From the NCBI GenBank assembly GCA_903919615.1, contig CAIXIX010000339.1, positions 1 through 33,451 on the forward strand: a stretch of 33,451 nucleotides of DNA, given 5' to 3'. Below are positions 16,337 through 24,371 of this stretch, in pieces. The DNA comes from an uncultured Chthonomonas sp. GTDB lineage: Bacteria; Armatimonadota; Chthonomonadetes; Chthonomonadales; Chthonomonadaceae. The notes beneath the pieces were generated by a model. The model worked only from the letters and a program-made list of their open reading frames with translations, searched no databases and was not told the DNA's origin. Within the stretch, counting starts at the first letter, position 1. Each line of letters begins with the position of its first letter. Both the position numbers and the translations under genes were made by a program.

Positions 16337-17122
16337 TCAAAGGCCCAATCGACCTGTCCGTTCTTCTCTCTTCAGATGCTCAAGTGCAGGGCCGGCAAGC
16401 TCCACAAACTGATTCGCCCAGTTGCACTCGATCGAAAGTCGCGCATCGTAATTCGCCTCGCGCAACACTCGAAAGAGCGCTGCATGATCGTAGCTACCTG
16501 TTCCGGGCGCATATCGCCCAGTATCTGCGGTATGAGCATGGGCAAGCACGTCCGCGCAATCTAGGATTGCACTCAAGGGTTCAGCCTCTGCCTCCATGTG
16601 ATACGTGTCTGCCAAATTACGAACGCCAGTACGCCCTATTGCCCTCGCAAGACTCGCGCCTTCTGATACCAGATTTATGCTATTGCATTCAGCCTGACAG
16701 AGGGGTTCGATGACGACTGTGACGCCGGTGGCGTCAGAAGCATCACCGCAGTAGTTTAGAAACTCAATAAGCTGTGCTTGCGCCGCTTCAGCCGGATAAT
16801 CACCCGGAATCTCTCTCGCTCCCCCACTGCCAAAGACGATAATGTCGCCCCCCACCTGCTTAGCACGCTTAAGAGCTGTGGTAACGTAATTCCGCAGCCG
16901 AATGGAGTCTGCATCTGGACCAACAATCTTCCCGCTTCTAACAAACGAGTTGAACGCTTCAGGTCGCAACTTCATTGCGTTTATTCTTCGGCGGACTTTT
17001 GCCCACTCCGCAGTGTCACATTCTGGTCTCAGGTCCGCAGCTACAGATAGCTCGATGTAATCATAACCACAGGCCGCAAGATGTTTTGCTGCGCCAATTT
17101 CGGCGCACACTCCAAACCTCAT
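16337..17122 (-). CDS. Sugar phosphate isomerase/epimerase-like TIM-barrel protein
   Basis: The 261-residue protein belongs to the AP-endonuclease-2 fold sugar isomerase/epimerase family (IolE/IolI/hydroxypyruvate isomerase-like). It begins MRFGVCAEIG, with GYDYIELSV as the first barrel strands. The expected metal-binding residues are visible: E in VVIEPL, D and H in NLADTYHM, H in LAHAHTADTGRYAPGTGSYD, and E in LSIECNW. These would bind a divalent metal for keto-aldose isomerisation or epimerisation. It lies upstream of the SDR gene and is probably co-transcribed with it. An AGGAG ribosome-binding site precedes the ATG. The substrate is unknown. Confidence 0.9.
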   Translation of the reverse strand: MRFGVCAEIGAAKHLAACGYDYIELSVAADLRPECDTAEWAKVRRRINAMKLRPEAFNSFVRSGKIVGPDADSIRLRNYVTTALKRAKQVGGDIIVFGSGGAREIPGDYPAEAAQAQLIEFLNYCGDASDATGVTVVIEPLCQAECNSINLVSEGASLARAIGRTGVRNLADTYHMEAEAEPLSAILDCADVLAHAHTADTGRYAPGTGSYDHAALFRVLREANYDARLSIECNWANQFVELAGPALEHLKREERTGRLGL

Positions 17123-17140
17123 AACTCCTCCAATAGCGCG

Positions 17141-17168
17141 TTCCGCCGTTCGCAGGAATCTGGCGGAA
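17141..17168. repeat. Inverted repeat between DUF2784-like and isomerase genes
   Basis: TTCCGCC (17141-17147) and GGCGGAA (17162-17168) form a perfect inverted repeat with 14 bases between. It lies just upstream of the isomerase gene start and could be an operator or a weak terminator of the upstream gene. Confidence 0.35.
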
Positions 17169-17178
17169 TTCTACTCGA

Positions 17179-17574
17179 TCATCCAGCACCCGATCGAGCT
17201 CCGCGAAACTGCGTCACCACTCGCACAATCTGAACCAGCAGACCTGTAACTAGCAGACCGGGTCCCACATAGTTGTAAACAAAGTCTGGGACACGAGGAA
17301 AGTAGTGTGCCAGGAAAGAGGTATGGTATGCCGAACCGGGTTTATATAGATTGCGCAGCCGCTTCTCAACCACGGTCAATATGCATTCACCGTAGATAAA
17401 CTGCGATGTTAGCACAGCGCCGCTAAAGACAAAATAGATGTTTCTTAGCAGCTTGTACTTTTGCAGTATTCCCACCAATGATAGGAATGTGCAGCCGACG
17501 ACGGTAAAAGTAAGCACCGCGTGCAGCACGATTACAAACCATATAAGCAGTAAAAGCCCTCTGTTTGATTCCAT
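17179..17574 (-). CDS. Small integral membrane protein, DUF2784-like
   Basis: The 131-residue protein has about four hydrophobic segments (8-36, 45-65, roughly 90-100, 102-120). The central part, IYGECILTVVEKRLRNLY followed by SFLAHYFP, resembles the CPLT-x-LE-x-x-LR and later F-x-x-x-Y sequence of the DUF2784 family of uncharacterised membrane proteins. No function is known for that family. It is upstream of the isomerase and SDR genes on the same strand, separated by about 56 bases containing an inverted repeat, so operon membership is possible but uncertain. No clear ribosome-binding site is seen before the ATG at 17574. Confidence 0.65.
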   Translation of the reverse strand: MESNRGLLLLIWFVIVLHAVLTFTVVGCTFLSLVGILQKYKLLRNIYFVFSGAVLTSQFIYGECILTVVEKRLRNLYKPGSAYHTSFLAHYFPRVPDFVYNYVGPGLLVTGLLVQIVRVVTQFRGARSGAG

Positions 17575-17762
17575 CGATTAGAGATCGCCTTCTCAGTAGA
17601 TTAGCGATTGGCCCGGTCGTTTTCAACCTTTAGAGCATACGATTGATCATTGGAGCGGGAGTCTCCTGCTCCGGCGCCATTCACAAATCCTGCAGGGGAT
17701 ATCACATCCTTCGGTGAACCAAGCTCGTATAGACTACACAGAATCTATTGCGAGGCGCGCAC

Positions 17763-18665
17763 GTGGACACCGACACTCGATTAATTAGACCACAATACTT
17801 GAGCGAAGAACAGATTCAATTATTTGTTAATGATGGATTCCTTGTAATCCCAAGTCTGGTATCGTCGAAGGAACTCGAAGAACTTAGGAACGATACCGTC
17901 GCGATTGCGAAAGGCACCTACCCCTGCAATACCCTCAAGCCGCTGCCAGACACTTTGAGCGATGAGCAGGTGCTGCAGAATATCCTGTGCATTCATCAAC
18001 CCCACTATATCAGCCCGGTCATCGACAGATTCATTCAGCATGAGGGCATCTGCGGCGTTCTCTCCCAGGTAACAGCCGCACACCTGCCATATTGGGATGG
18101 AAGTGTCAAGTGTATGCAATCGATGTTGTTCGTGAAGCCCCCAAATTTCCAGGGACAAGCATGGCATCAAGATGAGATCTATATTCCAACTCGCGACCGT
18201 AGCCTTATTGGAGCGTGGATTGCCATTGATGACGCCACAATTGAAAATGGCTGCCTGTGGGTTGTTCCTGGTTCGCAGAAAAACGGATATCTCTATCCGC
18301 AGCGCTCACACTCGAACGAGGATGAATATGACTTCGCTCCCGAGAGTTACGGTTTCGATGAAGCCGCTGCCGTTCCAGTCGAAGTAAACGCCGGAGATGT
18401 GGTTTTTTTTAATGGGTACCTGCTGCATAAATCGCTTAAGAATCGCAGTCACTCCTACCGGAGGGTGCTGGTTAACCACTATATGAACGCATGGTCTTTG
18501 CTCCCATGGAGTGTAAAAGAGGGTGAGCACGTTGCGAATGCGGATAGGCGCGCAATTACTCTGGTTTCAGGCATAGATCCTTATGCGTGGAAGGGTACTG
18601 AGGCTACCGCGAACGATGTGTGGTTGCGGACGTGCAAAGCAATCCGCGACAAGGAGCACGACTAA
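17763..18665 (+). CDS. Phytanoyl-CoA dioxygenase family (PhyH) Fe(II)/2-oxoglutarate oxygenase
   Basis: I choose GTG at 17763 because GAGG lies seven bases upstream; TTG at 17748 would add five residues. The 300-residue protein is a double-stranded beta-helix oxygenase that couples 2-oxoglutarate decarboxylation to hydroxylation of a small substrate. Iron ligands are H135 and D137 in WHQDE and H222 in LLHKSLKNRS; the 2-oxoglutarate arginine is R233 or R234. The IDDATIENGCLWVVPGSQK segment is typical of PhyH. The N-terminal LSEEQIQLFVNDGFLVIPSLVS is the usual start of the family. Substrate is unknown. It stands alone upstream of rpmH. Confidence 0.93.
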   Translation: MDTDTRLIRPQYLSEEQIQLFVNDGFLVIPSLVSSKELEELRNDTVAIAKGTYPCNTLKPLPDTLSDEQVLQNILCIHQPHYISPVIDRFIQHEGICGVLSQVTAAHLPYWDGSVKCMQSMLFVKPPNFQGQAWHQDEIYIPTRDRSLIGAWIAIDDATIENGCLWVVPGSQKNGYLYPQRSHSNEDEYDFAPESYGFDEAAAVPVEVNAGDVVFFNGYLLHKSLKNRSHSYRRVLVNHYMNAWSLLPWSVKEGEHVANADRRAITLVSGIDPYAWKGTEATANDVWLRTCKAIRDKEHD

Positions 18666-18701
18666 CAGTTCGAAAATCTCCCCCCGAGATGCCGGATGCT
18701 G

Positions 18702-18710
18702 TGCTATAAT
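18702..18710 (+). promoter_or_regulatory. Extended -10 promoter for rpmH operon
   Basis: TGCTATAAT (18702-18710) is a full extended -10 (TG-N-TATAAT) 33 bases before the rpmH ATG. No good -35 is present, which extended -10 promoters often do without. Confidence 0.6.
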
Positions 18711-18742
18711 AACCGGAATATTTCGAAGGGAACCGTTTTCCG

Positions 18743-18877
18743 ATGAAAAGAACATATCAGCCACATAATAGACGGCATAAGCGCACACACGGCTTTCGAA
18801 AGCGCATGAGCACACTGGATGGACGAAATGTCCTCCGAAGGCGGCGCGCCCGAGGCCGACACGAACTGATCAAGTAG
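18743..18877 (+). CDS. rpmH: Ribosomal protein L34
   Basis: This 44-residue frame encodes L34 of the large ribosomal subunit. It starts [18 protein letters not shown] and continues [26 protein letters not shown], with the near-invariant family pattern of basic residues and the standard length. GAAGGGA lies upstream as ribosome-binding site, and an extended -10 promoter lies at 18702. rnpA follows after 145 bases, as in most bacteria. Those bases hold a small hairpin that may reduce read-through. Confidence 0.97.
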   Translation: MKRTYQPHNRRHKRTHGFRKRMSTLDGRNVLRRRRARGRHELIK

Positions 18878-18885
18878 AAGAGGCA

Positions 18886-18917
18886 GGCGCGATGGGAAAC
18901 CGTTCGCGCCATTTCTT
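18886..18917 (+). terminator. Attenuator-like hairpin between rpmH and rnpA
   Basis: GGCGCGA (18886-18892) pairs with TCGCGCC (18904-18910), followed by ATTTCTT. The short T-tract suggests partial termination, which would lower rnpA expression relative to rpmH. Confidence 0.4.
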
Positions 18918-19022
18918 CGTATGGACCTGCGAGAGCGGTTAATCCCAAAAGATTACAGTCCGCCTCAGTGGCAATTTGCTCAGGTCCTGACTGATTACCG
19001 TGCGTGACGCACAAGGCTTTCA

Positions 19023-19445
19023 ATGCTTCCACGTAATCAGAGGCTGCTGGACAGCAGAGACTTTAAAACGGTCTATGCGCGAGCCAGGTCCTTTGTAAAT
19101 CCACTGGCAGTCATCTACATACTTCGCCGCAATGCAGATCGAAGCGATGCAACCTCAATCAGCGATTATCCGCGATTTGGGTTTGTCGTCAGTAAAAAGC
19201 AGGGCGGTGCAGTAGTTCGAAACAGGATCAAGAGACGTCTTCGGGAAGCCGTGCGTCGTCGCGCGCAGAACATACGCGTATTGCCTGCCGACATCGTAAT
19301 TGTGGGCAGAAAGCGCGTGCTGGCTGCTCCATGGGACGACGTACTTCGGGCAGTTGATGACCTGTTGGAGCGGTCTGGTCTGCTTCAAGCCGAATCTAGT
19401 GAGCGAAGCGGTAGCGATGACAGGGAAGGCAACACACAGCAGTAA
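19023..19445 (+). CDS. rnpA: Ribonuclease P protein component
   Basis: RnpA is the protein subunit that helps the RNase P RNA trim the 5' leader of tRNA precursors. The 140-residue protein has the usual start [19 protein letters not shown], the central [20 protein letters not shown], and the signature [10 protein letters not shown] (66-75). It is slightly longer than the usual 110-125 residues because of a polar C-terminal tail ([11 protein letters not shown]) that overlaps the start of yidD. The ATG has AAGG upstream. The position after rpmH fits the conserved cluster. Confidence 0.96.
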   Translation: MLPRNQRLLDSRDFKTVYARARSFVNPLAVIYILRRNADRSDATSISDYPRFGFVVSKKQGGAVVRNRIKRRLREAVRRRAQNIRVLPADIVIVGRKRVLAAPWDDVLRAVDDLLERSGLLQAESSERSGSDDREGNTQQ

Positions 19446-19752
19446 AGATGATAACGAAGGCTTTCTGCTCAAGGCAGTAAGGTACACCTTCCGATTGCCT
19501 GCTGCTGCCGCGTTACTCTGCATCAAAGCATATCAATCCACTTCTCCCATCAGGCCAAATGTCTGCAGATACCAGCCGACCTGTTCCGAGTACACTGCAC
19601 AAGCGATAAGTAAACATGGCTTATACGTCGGATTTGCGCTTGGCATTCGGCGCATCCTGCGCTGCACGCCACTCACGCATGGTGGCCCCGATCCCGTGCC
19701 CACAGCGTTGCGTGAGCGCCCGACGTGCAACAGTCAGTCGTCCTCTGAGTAA
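19417..19752 (+). CDS. yidD: Membrane protein insertion efficiency factor YidD
   Basis: The frame opens earlier inside rnpA, but ATG at 19417 gives 111 residues and a plausible N-terminus; it overlaps rnpA by 29 bases. The family signature is clear: the amphipathic [20 protein letters not shown] with CSEYTAQAI, then [20 protein letters not shown], including the three conserved cysteines C50, C56 and C83. YidD is a small membrane-associated protein linked to YidC-dependent insertion. The N-terminal 15 residues ([13 protein letters not shown]) are polar and non-conserved. The usual HGGYDPVP reads HGGPDPVP here. Translational coupling with rnpA is likely. Confidence 0.93.
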   Translation: MTGKATHSSKDDNEGFLLKAVRYTFRLPAAAALLCIKAYQSTSPIRPNVCRYQPTCSEYTAQAISKHGLYVGFALGIRRILRCTPLTHGGPDPVPTALRERPTCNSQSSSE

Positions 19753-19783
19753 CAACAGAGGCATACGTTCCGAGGATAAAGTC

Positions 19784-21124
19784 TTGAAATATTCAGTGCG
19801 TTGCGTCTACTTTTGTTTGCTTTTGGCCTGCTTGAATATCGCCGGCATCTCAGGTTCGGCTGGACAAACACCCGCAAACGTCCCCGTTCCGTCTACTCCT
19901 GCAGACAGGCTGCCAGACCCTCGCTTCAATTCGGTTTTCGCAAAAGTTGATTCGTTAATCGCAGACCAGGAGCTTTCAAAGGCTTATGATGCGTATCTTG
20001 CGATTAAGAAGGATGCTGAGTCGCAAAACGCGCCGCTTGCTGCCGACGCCATGCTGCGTGCATCACTATTGGGATACAACGTGCTGATCGGCGGACCGGT
20101 GCCTGGTTTTGACAAGCTTCCGATTGAGGCGCAAGACGCAAGGCGCGACCTAGAATCCGATATCGCGCGAAAATCGCACGACTTGATAAAGCAGCTGATT
20201 GAGGACCCGAAACTTGGCGATACCCAGGCCGGACGATTTGTTCTTGAGCCGCATTGGCCAAATATCCAGAAAGATGGAGAGCTTTCCAACCTTCGTACCG
20301 CAATCGAAGGCCAGATAGACCACCGAAATTCCCGTAAGTTACAATATCAGATTGTTGACAAGCTTGTAAAAATCACTGGCGCTCAACCTGCGTTCAGCTA
20401 TTGGTTCGCACTCATTCTAATCGCAATTCTGGTTAAGTCAATCACCTTTCCCCTCACTTTGCGAACCTATAAGAGTCAGCGCGAAATGCAGCGTGTGCAG
20501 CCGCTGATTAAAGAACTGCAGGAAAAGTACAAGGGTAAACCAGAGCTAAACGAAAAGATGATGGCGTTCTACAAAGAGCACAACATCAATCCGTTCTCTA
20601 GCTGTTTCCCAATGCTTGTTCAGCTGCCGTTCATGTACTACGTATATAACACGATCCGTCTGTACGAATACCACTTTTCTCGAGGCAAATTTCTGTGGAT
20701 TGGAAGTCCGGTCTCGCATCACTTCCCCGCGTACCTCGGTACCGATCTTGCCAGATTCGATATGCCTCTTCTAGTTATATATGCGCTTAGCAACTACCTA
20801 ACGATGAAGCTAAATCCGTCTCCGGATCCGGCGATGGCGCAGCAGCAGAAGACTCAGTCGATCATGATGACGGTGATGTTCTTCTGGATGTTCATGAAGT
20901 ATCAGTGGTCCGCTGCTTTTATCTTCTACTGGCTCATCTTGAACTTCATCTCTGCGTTCCAGCAGTACAACTACATATATAAGCCAAACAAAGTCAAGAC
21001 GACACCTGGGATAGTGAGCGAGCCAGCCTCTATTCCAGCTACGGGCTCTGGTGCGGCCACTGGAACTTCCTTATCCGCTGCAACTGCCTCAAGACCCAGG
21101 CCAAAGGCTCGCAAGCGAAAGTGA
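19784..21124 (+). CDS. yidC: Membrane protein insertase YidC/Oxa1, with unusual N-terminal domain
   Basis: I choose TTG at 19784 with GAGG eight bases upstream; the open frame from 19616 would overlap yidD and lacks a ribosome-binding site. The 446-residue protein has an N-terminal signal/anchor (8-27), then about 165 mostly hydrophilic, helical residues (30-195), then the conserved insertase core. The core includes YWFALILIAILVKSITFPLT (206-225), the coiled cytoplasmic hairpin QREMQRVQPLIKELQEKY, INPFSSCFPMLVQLPFMYYV, and the last membrane segments ending QQYNYIYKP. A basic tail (RPRPKARKRK) could contact ribosomes. The extracytoplasmic part does not look like the proteobacterial P1 beta-domain and is far longer than the Gram-positive form. 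The gene lies between yidD and jag, as expected. Confidence 0.95.
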   Translation: MKYSVRCVYFCLLLACLNIAGISGSAGQTPANVPVPSTPADRLPDPRFNSVFAKVDSLIADQELSKAYDAYLAIKKDAESQNAPLAADAMLRASLLGYNVLIGGPVPGFDKLPIEAQDARRDLESDIARKSHDLIKQLIEDPKLGDTQAGRFVLEPHWPNIQKDGELSNLRTAIEGQIDHRNSRKLQYQIVDKLVKITGAQPAFSYWFALILIAILVKSITFPLTLRTYKSQREMQRVQPLIKELQEKYKGKPELNEKMMAFYKEHNINPFSSCFPMLVQLPFMYYVYNTIRLYEYHFSRGKFLWIGSPVSHHFPAYLGTDLARFDMPLLVIYALSNYLTMKLNPSPDPAMAQQQKTQSIMMTVMFFWMFMKYQWSAAFIFYWLILNFISAFQQYNYIYKPNKVKTTPGIVSEPASIPATGSGAATGTSLSAATASRPRPKARKRK

Positions 21125-21252
21125 GTTGGCAATAGCGGATGCTCCAACCGGAGCCATCACCGCACATAAACCGAATCGTTTGTTTAGATGCAATATGCCT
21201 GACACTATTGGTTTCCAGGTCCGCATCATTGCAATAGGAGAGGACTCAAGAC

Positions 21253-21774
21253 ATGGCAGATGCAGAGATTGATGGCGGCGCAGCAAACACAAATGTGGTT
21301 CCTGTAGAAGCGCTCGCCCCGGAGCAACTCAAAGCCCTAACCATAATGCAGGAGTTTTGTGAGGCTAGTGGCCTGGGTGCAACAGCATCTGTACGTTCGG
21401 TGCAGAAGCCTTACATCAGCATCGAGATCAACGGTGGCGACACACGAAACACGCTCGGCCGAAGCGGCCAGGGGCTCGATGCTCTGCAGTTTCTGCTGAA
21501 TACCGTGTTAGCGCGCAAAGCGACTGCCGATGTGCGATTGCTTCTTGATGCAGAAGGCTACCGCGAACGTCGTGCAGATTCACTTCGGCAGCGCGCTATA
21601 GAACTTGCCGAAGAGGTGAAATCGCGTGGTGAAGAGGCAGAACTAGAACCCCTGCCAGCACATGAGCGCAGGATCATTCACTCCGCGCTTGCCGATGATC
21701 CCGATATTACAACATATAGCGAGGGCGATGAGCCAGGACGCCGTGTTGTGATAGCTCCACGCTCTGCGCACTAG
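21253..21774 (+). CDS. jag: Jag/KhpB-like RNA-binding protein (KH and R3H domains)
   Basis: The 173-residue protein carries a KH-like domain (about 26-100, with GRSGQGLDALQFLLN) and a C-terminal R3H domain (about 105-170). The R3H part has LRQRAIELAEEVKSRGEEAE, then PLPAHERRIIH with R139 and H143 forming the R-x3-H motif, and YSEGDEPGRRVVIAP. The family (Jag/EloR/KhpB) binds RNA, partners with KhpA, and influences cell elongation and envelope synthesis in Firmicutes. The N-terminal Jag-N domain is absent; a short acidic leader replaces it. khpA is encoded at 29234 in this window, so the likely partner is present. AGGAG lies upstream of the ATG. Confidence 0.93.
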   Translation: MADAEIDGGAANTNVVPVEALAPEQLKALTIMQEFCEASGLGATASVRSVQKPYISIEINGGDTRNTLGRSGQGLDALQFLLNTVLARKATADVRLLLDAEGYRERRADSLRQRAIELAEEVKSRGEEAELEPLPAHERRIIHSALADDPDITTYSEGDEPGRRVVIAPRSAH

Positions 21775-21776
21775 GT

Positions 21777-21805
21777 TTGCAATCCATCGAAGTGTGTCGT
21801 ATAAT
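21777..21805 (+). promoter_or_regulatory. Promoter of the tmRNA gene
   Basis: TTGCAA (21777-21782) and a perfect TATAAT (21800-21805) are spaced by exactly 17 bases, just after the jag stop. The mature tmRNA 5' end follows at 21820. Confidence 0.85.
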
Positions 21806-21819
21806 GTGCACATAACCAC

Positions 21820-22170
21820 GGGGGTGATTGGTGTCGACCTGGTGGATGCTGTTCCTGGATGCGAGCCGAGGCGCCGCTGGCCTCGTTAAAAGCGGCAAAA
21901 CCATAAACGCGAACACTCAACAGTACGCGCTCGCGGCCTAAGGGCCCCGATGTCCGCATCTTCCTTGTTGGCTGGGAGATCTCGGGCATAATTAATGCCA
22001 TCTAACCGACTCTCGGTCCAGTTTGCCGGCTGAGCGGGAACCACTCCGCAATCTAGCGAATCATTAGTCTGGTCACAGGGGCAGATGATCGCGAAATAAA
22101 ACTTGTGACTATGCTTGTAGACGCCAGGGGCAAGTCGCTGGGAACAGGAGTTCGAGTCTCCTCACCTCCA
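21820..22170 (+). ncRNA. ssrA: Transfer-messenger RNA (tmRNA)
   Basis: tmRNA rescues stalled ribosomes by adding a degradation tag. The 5' end GGGGGTG (21820-21826) pairs with CACCTCC (22163-22169) to form the seven-base-pair acceptor, with A22170 as discriminator. The T-arm reads AGGAG, TTCGAGT, CTCCT immediately before it. The tag reading frame at 21909-21941 is GCG AAC ACT CAA CAG TAC GCG CTC GCG GCC TAA, giving ANTQQYALAA, with the standard ALAA protease-recognition end. The 351-base length is normal for a one-piece tmRNA. The 3' CCA is not encoded and must be added. Own promoter upstream and terminator downstream make it an independent unit between jag and typA. Confidence 0.96.
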
Positions 22171-22176
22171 TTTTTT

Positions 22177-22215
22177 AATGGCTGCAGCCGTATAATGGTT
22201 GCAGCCATTTTCTTT
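22177..22215 (+). terminator. Rho-independent terminator of tmRNA
   Basis: A 13-base-pair stem with one G-U pair (22177-22189 with 22197-22209) and a seven-base loop is followed by TTCTTT. It begins seven bases after the tmRNA 3' end. Confidence 0.88.
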
Positions 22216-22309
22216 GCCACAACCTGTACAATCTGCTACTGTAAGTCTTAATTGCAATCACATGCGGTAACACCACATCCGCGTTCTGTGGTAAACTAGC
22301 TACAGTTGT

Positions 22310-22386
22310 CGCGGTTTTTCTAAATAATCGACACCGACAGCGCCAACCTCAGATGACGCGGTGTAAGTTGGCCGCGCCTTTTTTGC
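22310..22386 (+). promoter_or_regulatory. Leader with alternative hairpins and T-run upstream of typA
   Basis: CGCGG (22357-22361) can pair with CCGCG (22372-22376), followed by CC and TTTTTT (22379-22384), like a terminator. Upstream GCCAAC (22342-22347) can pair with GTTGGC (22367-22372), which conflicts with it, and another CGCGG occurs at 22310-22314. The T-run ends about 70 bases before the typA start, so this may be an attenuator or the end of a small RNA. Confidence 0.45.
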
Positions 22387-22457
22387 GACTCGTTCCTCAC
22401 CGATTTTCCTGCATCTGCCAGGCATCAGTTTGCCGGTGAGAGAGTGTTAAGGAATGC

Positions 22458-24293
22458 ATGAGCACGTATAGCCAGGATCAAATTCGTAACGTAGCCATTA
22501 TCGCACACGTCGACCATGGGAAAACAACGCTAGTTGATGGCCTGCTGCGGCAGGGCAATGTCTTTCGCGCCAATCAAGAAATGGCTGAACGCGTTATGGA
22601 CAGCAACGCTCTCGAACGCGAGCGAGGCATCACCATTGTCAGCAAAAACACGGCCGTAAGTTATAAGGGCCACAAGATCAATATTGTAGACACTCCCGGC
22701 CACGCCGACTTCGGTGGAGAAGTTGAGCGCGTTCTTGGCATGGTTGATGGTGTTCTTCTTCTCGTAGATGCAGTCGATGGCCCAATGCCGCAGACGCGCT
22801 TTGTTACATCTAAAGCGCTCGCTCTTGGCCACCGCGCAATCGTTGTTGTTAACAAAATCGATAGAGCTGATGCCAGGCCAGACTGGGTAGTGGATCAAAC
22901 TTTCGATTTGTTTGTTGAACTCGGCGCAACGGAAGAGCAGCTCGATTTCCGAGTTGTGTACACCAGCGCACGTCAGGGTATCGCTACCAAAGATCTGAAC
23001 GTGCCCGGAGAGACCCTCGCGCCGCTGTTCGACACCATTATCGAGGCGCTGCCGGCTCCGGTCGGTGACATCGATGCACCTCTACAGATGCTCATATCCA
23101 GTCTCGATTACGATGAGTATCGAGGGCGATTTGGTATTGGCCGAATTCATGCCGGACGAATTCATGCTGGAGAATCGATCGCGATCATCAATAGAGATGG
23201 CGACATTCGCCCCGGCAAGCTTGTCGGCACCTTCATCTATGAGGGCCTTAAAAAGGTCGAGCAGGCCGAAATTGGCGCCGGCGAAATCTGCATCATCAGT
23301 GGCATCTCGGATATCGGTATCGGCGAAACCGTCGCCAGCCGCGAAATGCCTAAGGCAGTCGCAACCGTTCTTGTAGATGAGCCTACGCTGCAGATGCAGT
23401 TTGGCGTGAACACCAGTCCGCTCGCAGGCCGCGAAGGTACCTACAGCACAAGCCGTAAGCTCCGCGAACGACTGTTTAAAGAGCTGGAAACAAACATCGC
23501 ACTGCGCGTTGCGGAAACGGAAAGTGCCGATACCTACCTCGTAAGTGGCCGTGGTGAACTGCACCTTGCGATCCTGATCGAGACCATGCGCCGCGAAGGA
23601 TACGAACTGCAGGTCGCTCAGCCTGAGGTTATCTACCATCAGGATGAGAAGGGCCATCGCCTCGAACCGTTTGAAAAGGTTGAGATCGAAGTCGCAGAAG
23701 AATACCAGGGCGTGGTTGTTGAGGAGATGGGCCGACGAAAAGGTGAAATGCAAGACATGCGTATGGGTATGGGCAGTGTCTATTTCTCGTACATCGTTCC
23801 TACCAGAGGCCTCCTTGGGTTCAGAAACGAATTTCTAACGGCAACACGCGGTACTGGAGTCATTCACTCCATCTTTGATGCTTACCGGCCGTTCGCTGGC
23901 GACATGGGGCGCGCAAGCCACGGATCGTTACTCGCTACCGAGAGTGGAGTAACTAATCCCTTCGGCCTTGCCAACTCAGAAGATCGAGGCACGCTGTTCG
24001 TTCCCCCTGGCACAGAGGTCTATGAAGGCATGATTGTTGGCAAGCACATTCGAGACACAGATCTCGAAGTGAACGTCTGCAAAATGAAGCAGCTCAGCAA
24101 CATGCGCTCGTCCAACAGTGATATCGGTGTACGCCTAACCCCGTATACAGAGATGTCGCTGGATCGTGCGATCGAGTATATCGGGCCCGATGAACTAGTA
24201 GAAGTAACGCCAAAGAGTATCCGCATGCGAAAGAGAATTCTCGACGTAAACCTCCGCCGCAGAGCTGAAAAGCAACTCTCGCCTGCAAAGTAG
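22458..24293 (+). CDS. typA: Translational GTPase TypA/BipA
   Basis: BipA is a ribosome-binding GTPase that helps assemble the large subunit and supports growth under stress. The 611-residue protein has the full set of GTPase motifs: AHVDHGKTT (16-24), [15 protein letters not shown], and NKID, followed by elongation-factor-like domains II, III and V. The BipA-specific C-terminal domain is present near [20 protein letters not shown] and continues to [26 protein letters not shown]. Length is standard. TTAAGGA lies four bases before the ATG. The gene has a structured leader and its own terminator, so it is probably monocistronic. Confidence 0.97.
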   Translation: MSTYSQDQIRNVAIIAHVDHGKTTLVDGLLRQGNVFRANQEMAERVMDSNALERERGITIVSKNTAVSYKGHKINIVDTPGHADFGGEVERVLGMVDGVLLLVDAVDGPMPQTRFVTSKALALGHRAIVVVNKIDRADARPDWVVDQTFDLFVELGATEEQLDFRVVYTSARQGIATKDLNVPGETLAPLFDTIIEALPAPVGDIDAPLQMLISSLDYDEYRGRFGIGRIHAGRIHAGESIAIINRDGDIRPGKLVGTFIYEGLKKVEQAEIGAGEICIISGISDIGIGETVASREMPKAVATVLVDEPTLQMQFGVNTSPLAGREGTYSTSRKLRERLFKELETNIALRVAETESADTYLVSGRGELHLAILIETMRREGYELQVAQPEVIYHQDEKGHRLEPFEKVEIEVAEEYQGVVVEEMGRRKGEMQDMRMGMGSVYFSYIVPTRGLLGFRNEFLTATRGTGVIHSIFDAYRPFAGDMGRASHGSLLATESGVTNPFGLANSEDRGTLFVPPGTEVYEGMIVGKHIRDTDLEVNVCKMKQLSNMRSSNSDIGVRLTPYTEMSLDRAIEYIGPDELVEVTPKSIRMRKRILDVNLRRRAEKQLSPAK

Positions 24294-24298
24294 TACTT

Positions 24299-24336
24299 TG
24301 CTCCGGGCGGCATAAATCGCCTCCCGGAGCATTTTT
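24299..24336 (+). terminator. Rho-independent terminator of typA
   Basis: GCTCCGGG (24300-24307) pairs perfectly with CCCGGAGC (24323-24330); an inner GCG/CGC pairing may shorten the loop. ATTTTT follows directly. It is six bases after the typA stop. Confidence 0.9.
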
Positions 24337-24371
24337 GTTGCTGCCCCGCTGTACCGTCCCATCTAAACGCG

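Noticed and set aside
18932-19009. Small open frames in the rpmH-rnpA gap (for example 28 codons starting MDLRERLIPKDY)
   Set aside because: No ribosome-binding site and no recognisable similarity; the gap is better explained by a short attenuator hairpin and spacer.
19616-19783. Longer yidC frame overlapping yidD
   Set aside because: The upstream part reads as low-complexity out-of-frame yidD sequence; TTG at 19784 has a ribosome-binding site and a proper signal anchor.
18743-21774. The rpmH-rnpA-yidD-yidC-jag block as evidence for oriC next to it
   Set aside because: In many genomes this block adjoins dnaA, but here a PhyH dioxygenase and tmRNA flank it, and no DnaA boxes are seen.
23082-23753. 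223-codon minus-strand frame opposite typA
   Set aside because: Antisense shadow of a conserved GTPase gene; no ribosome-binding site or domain.
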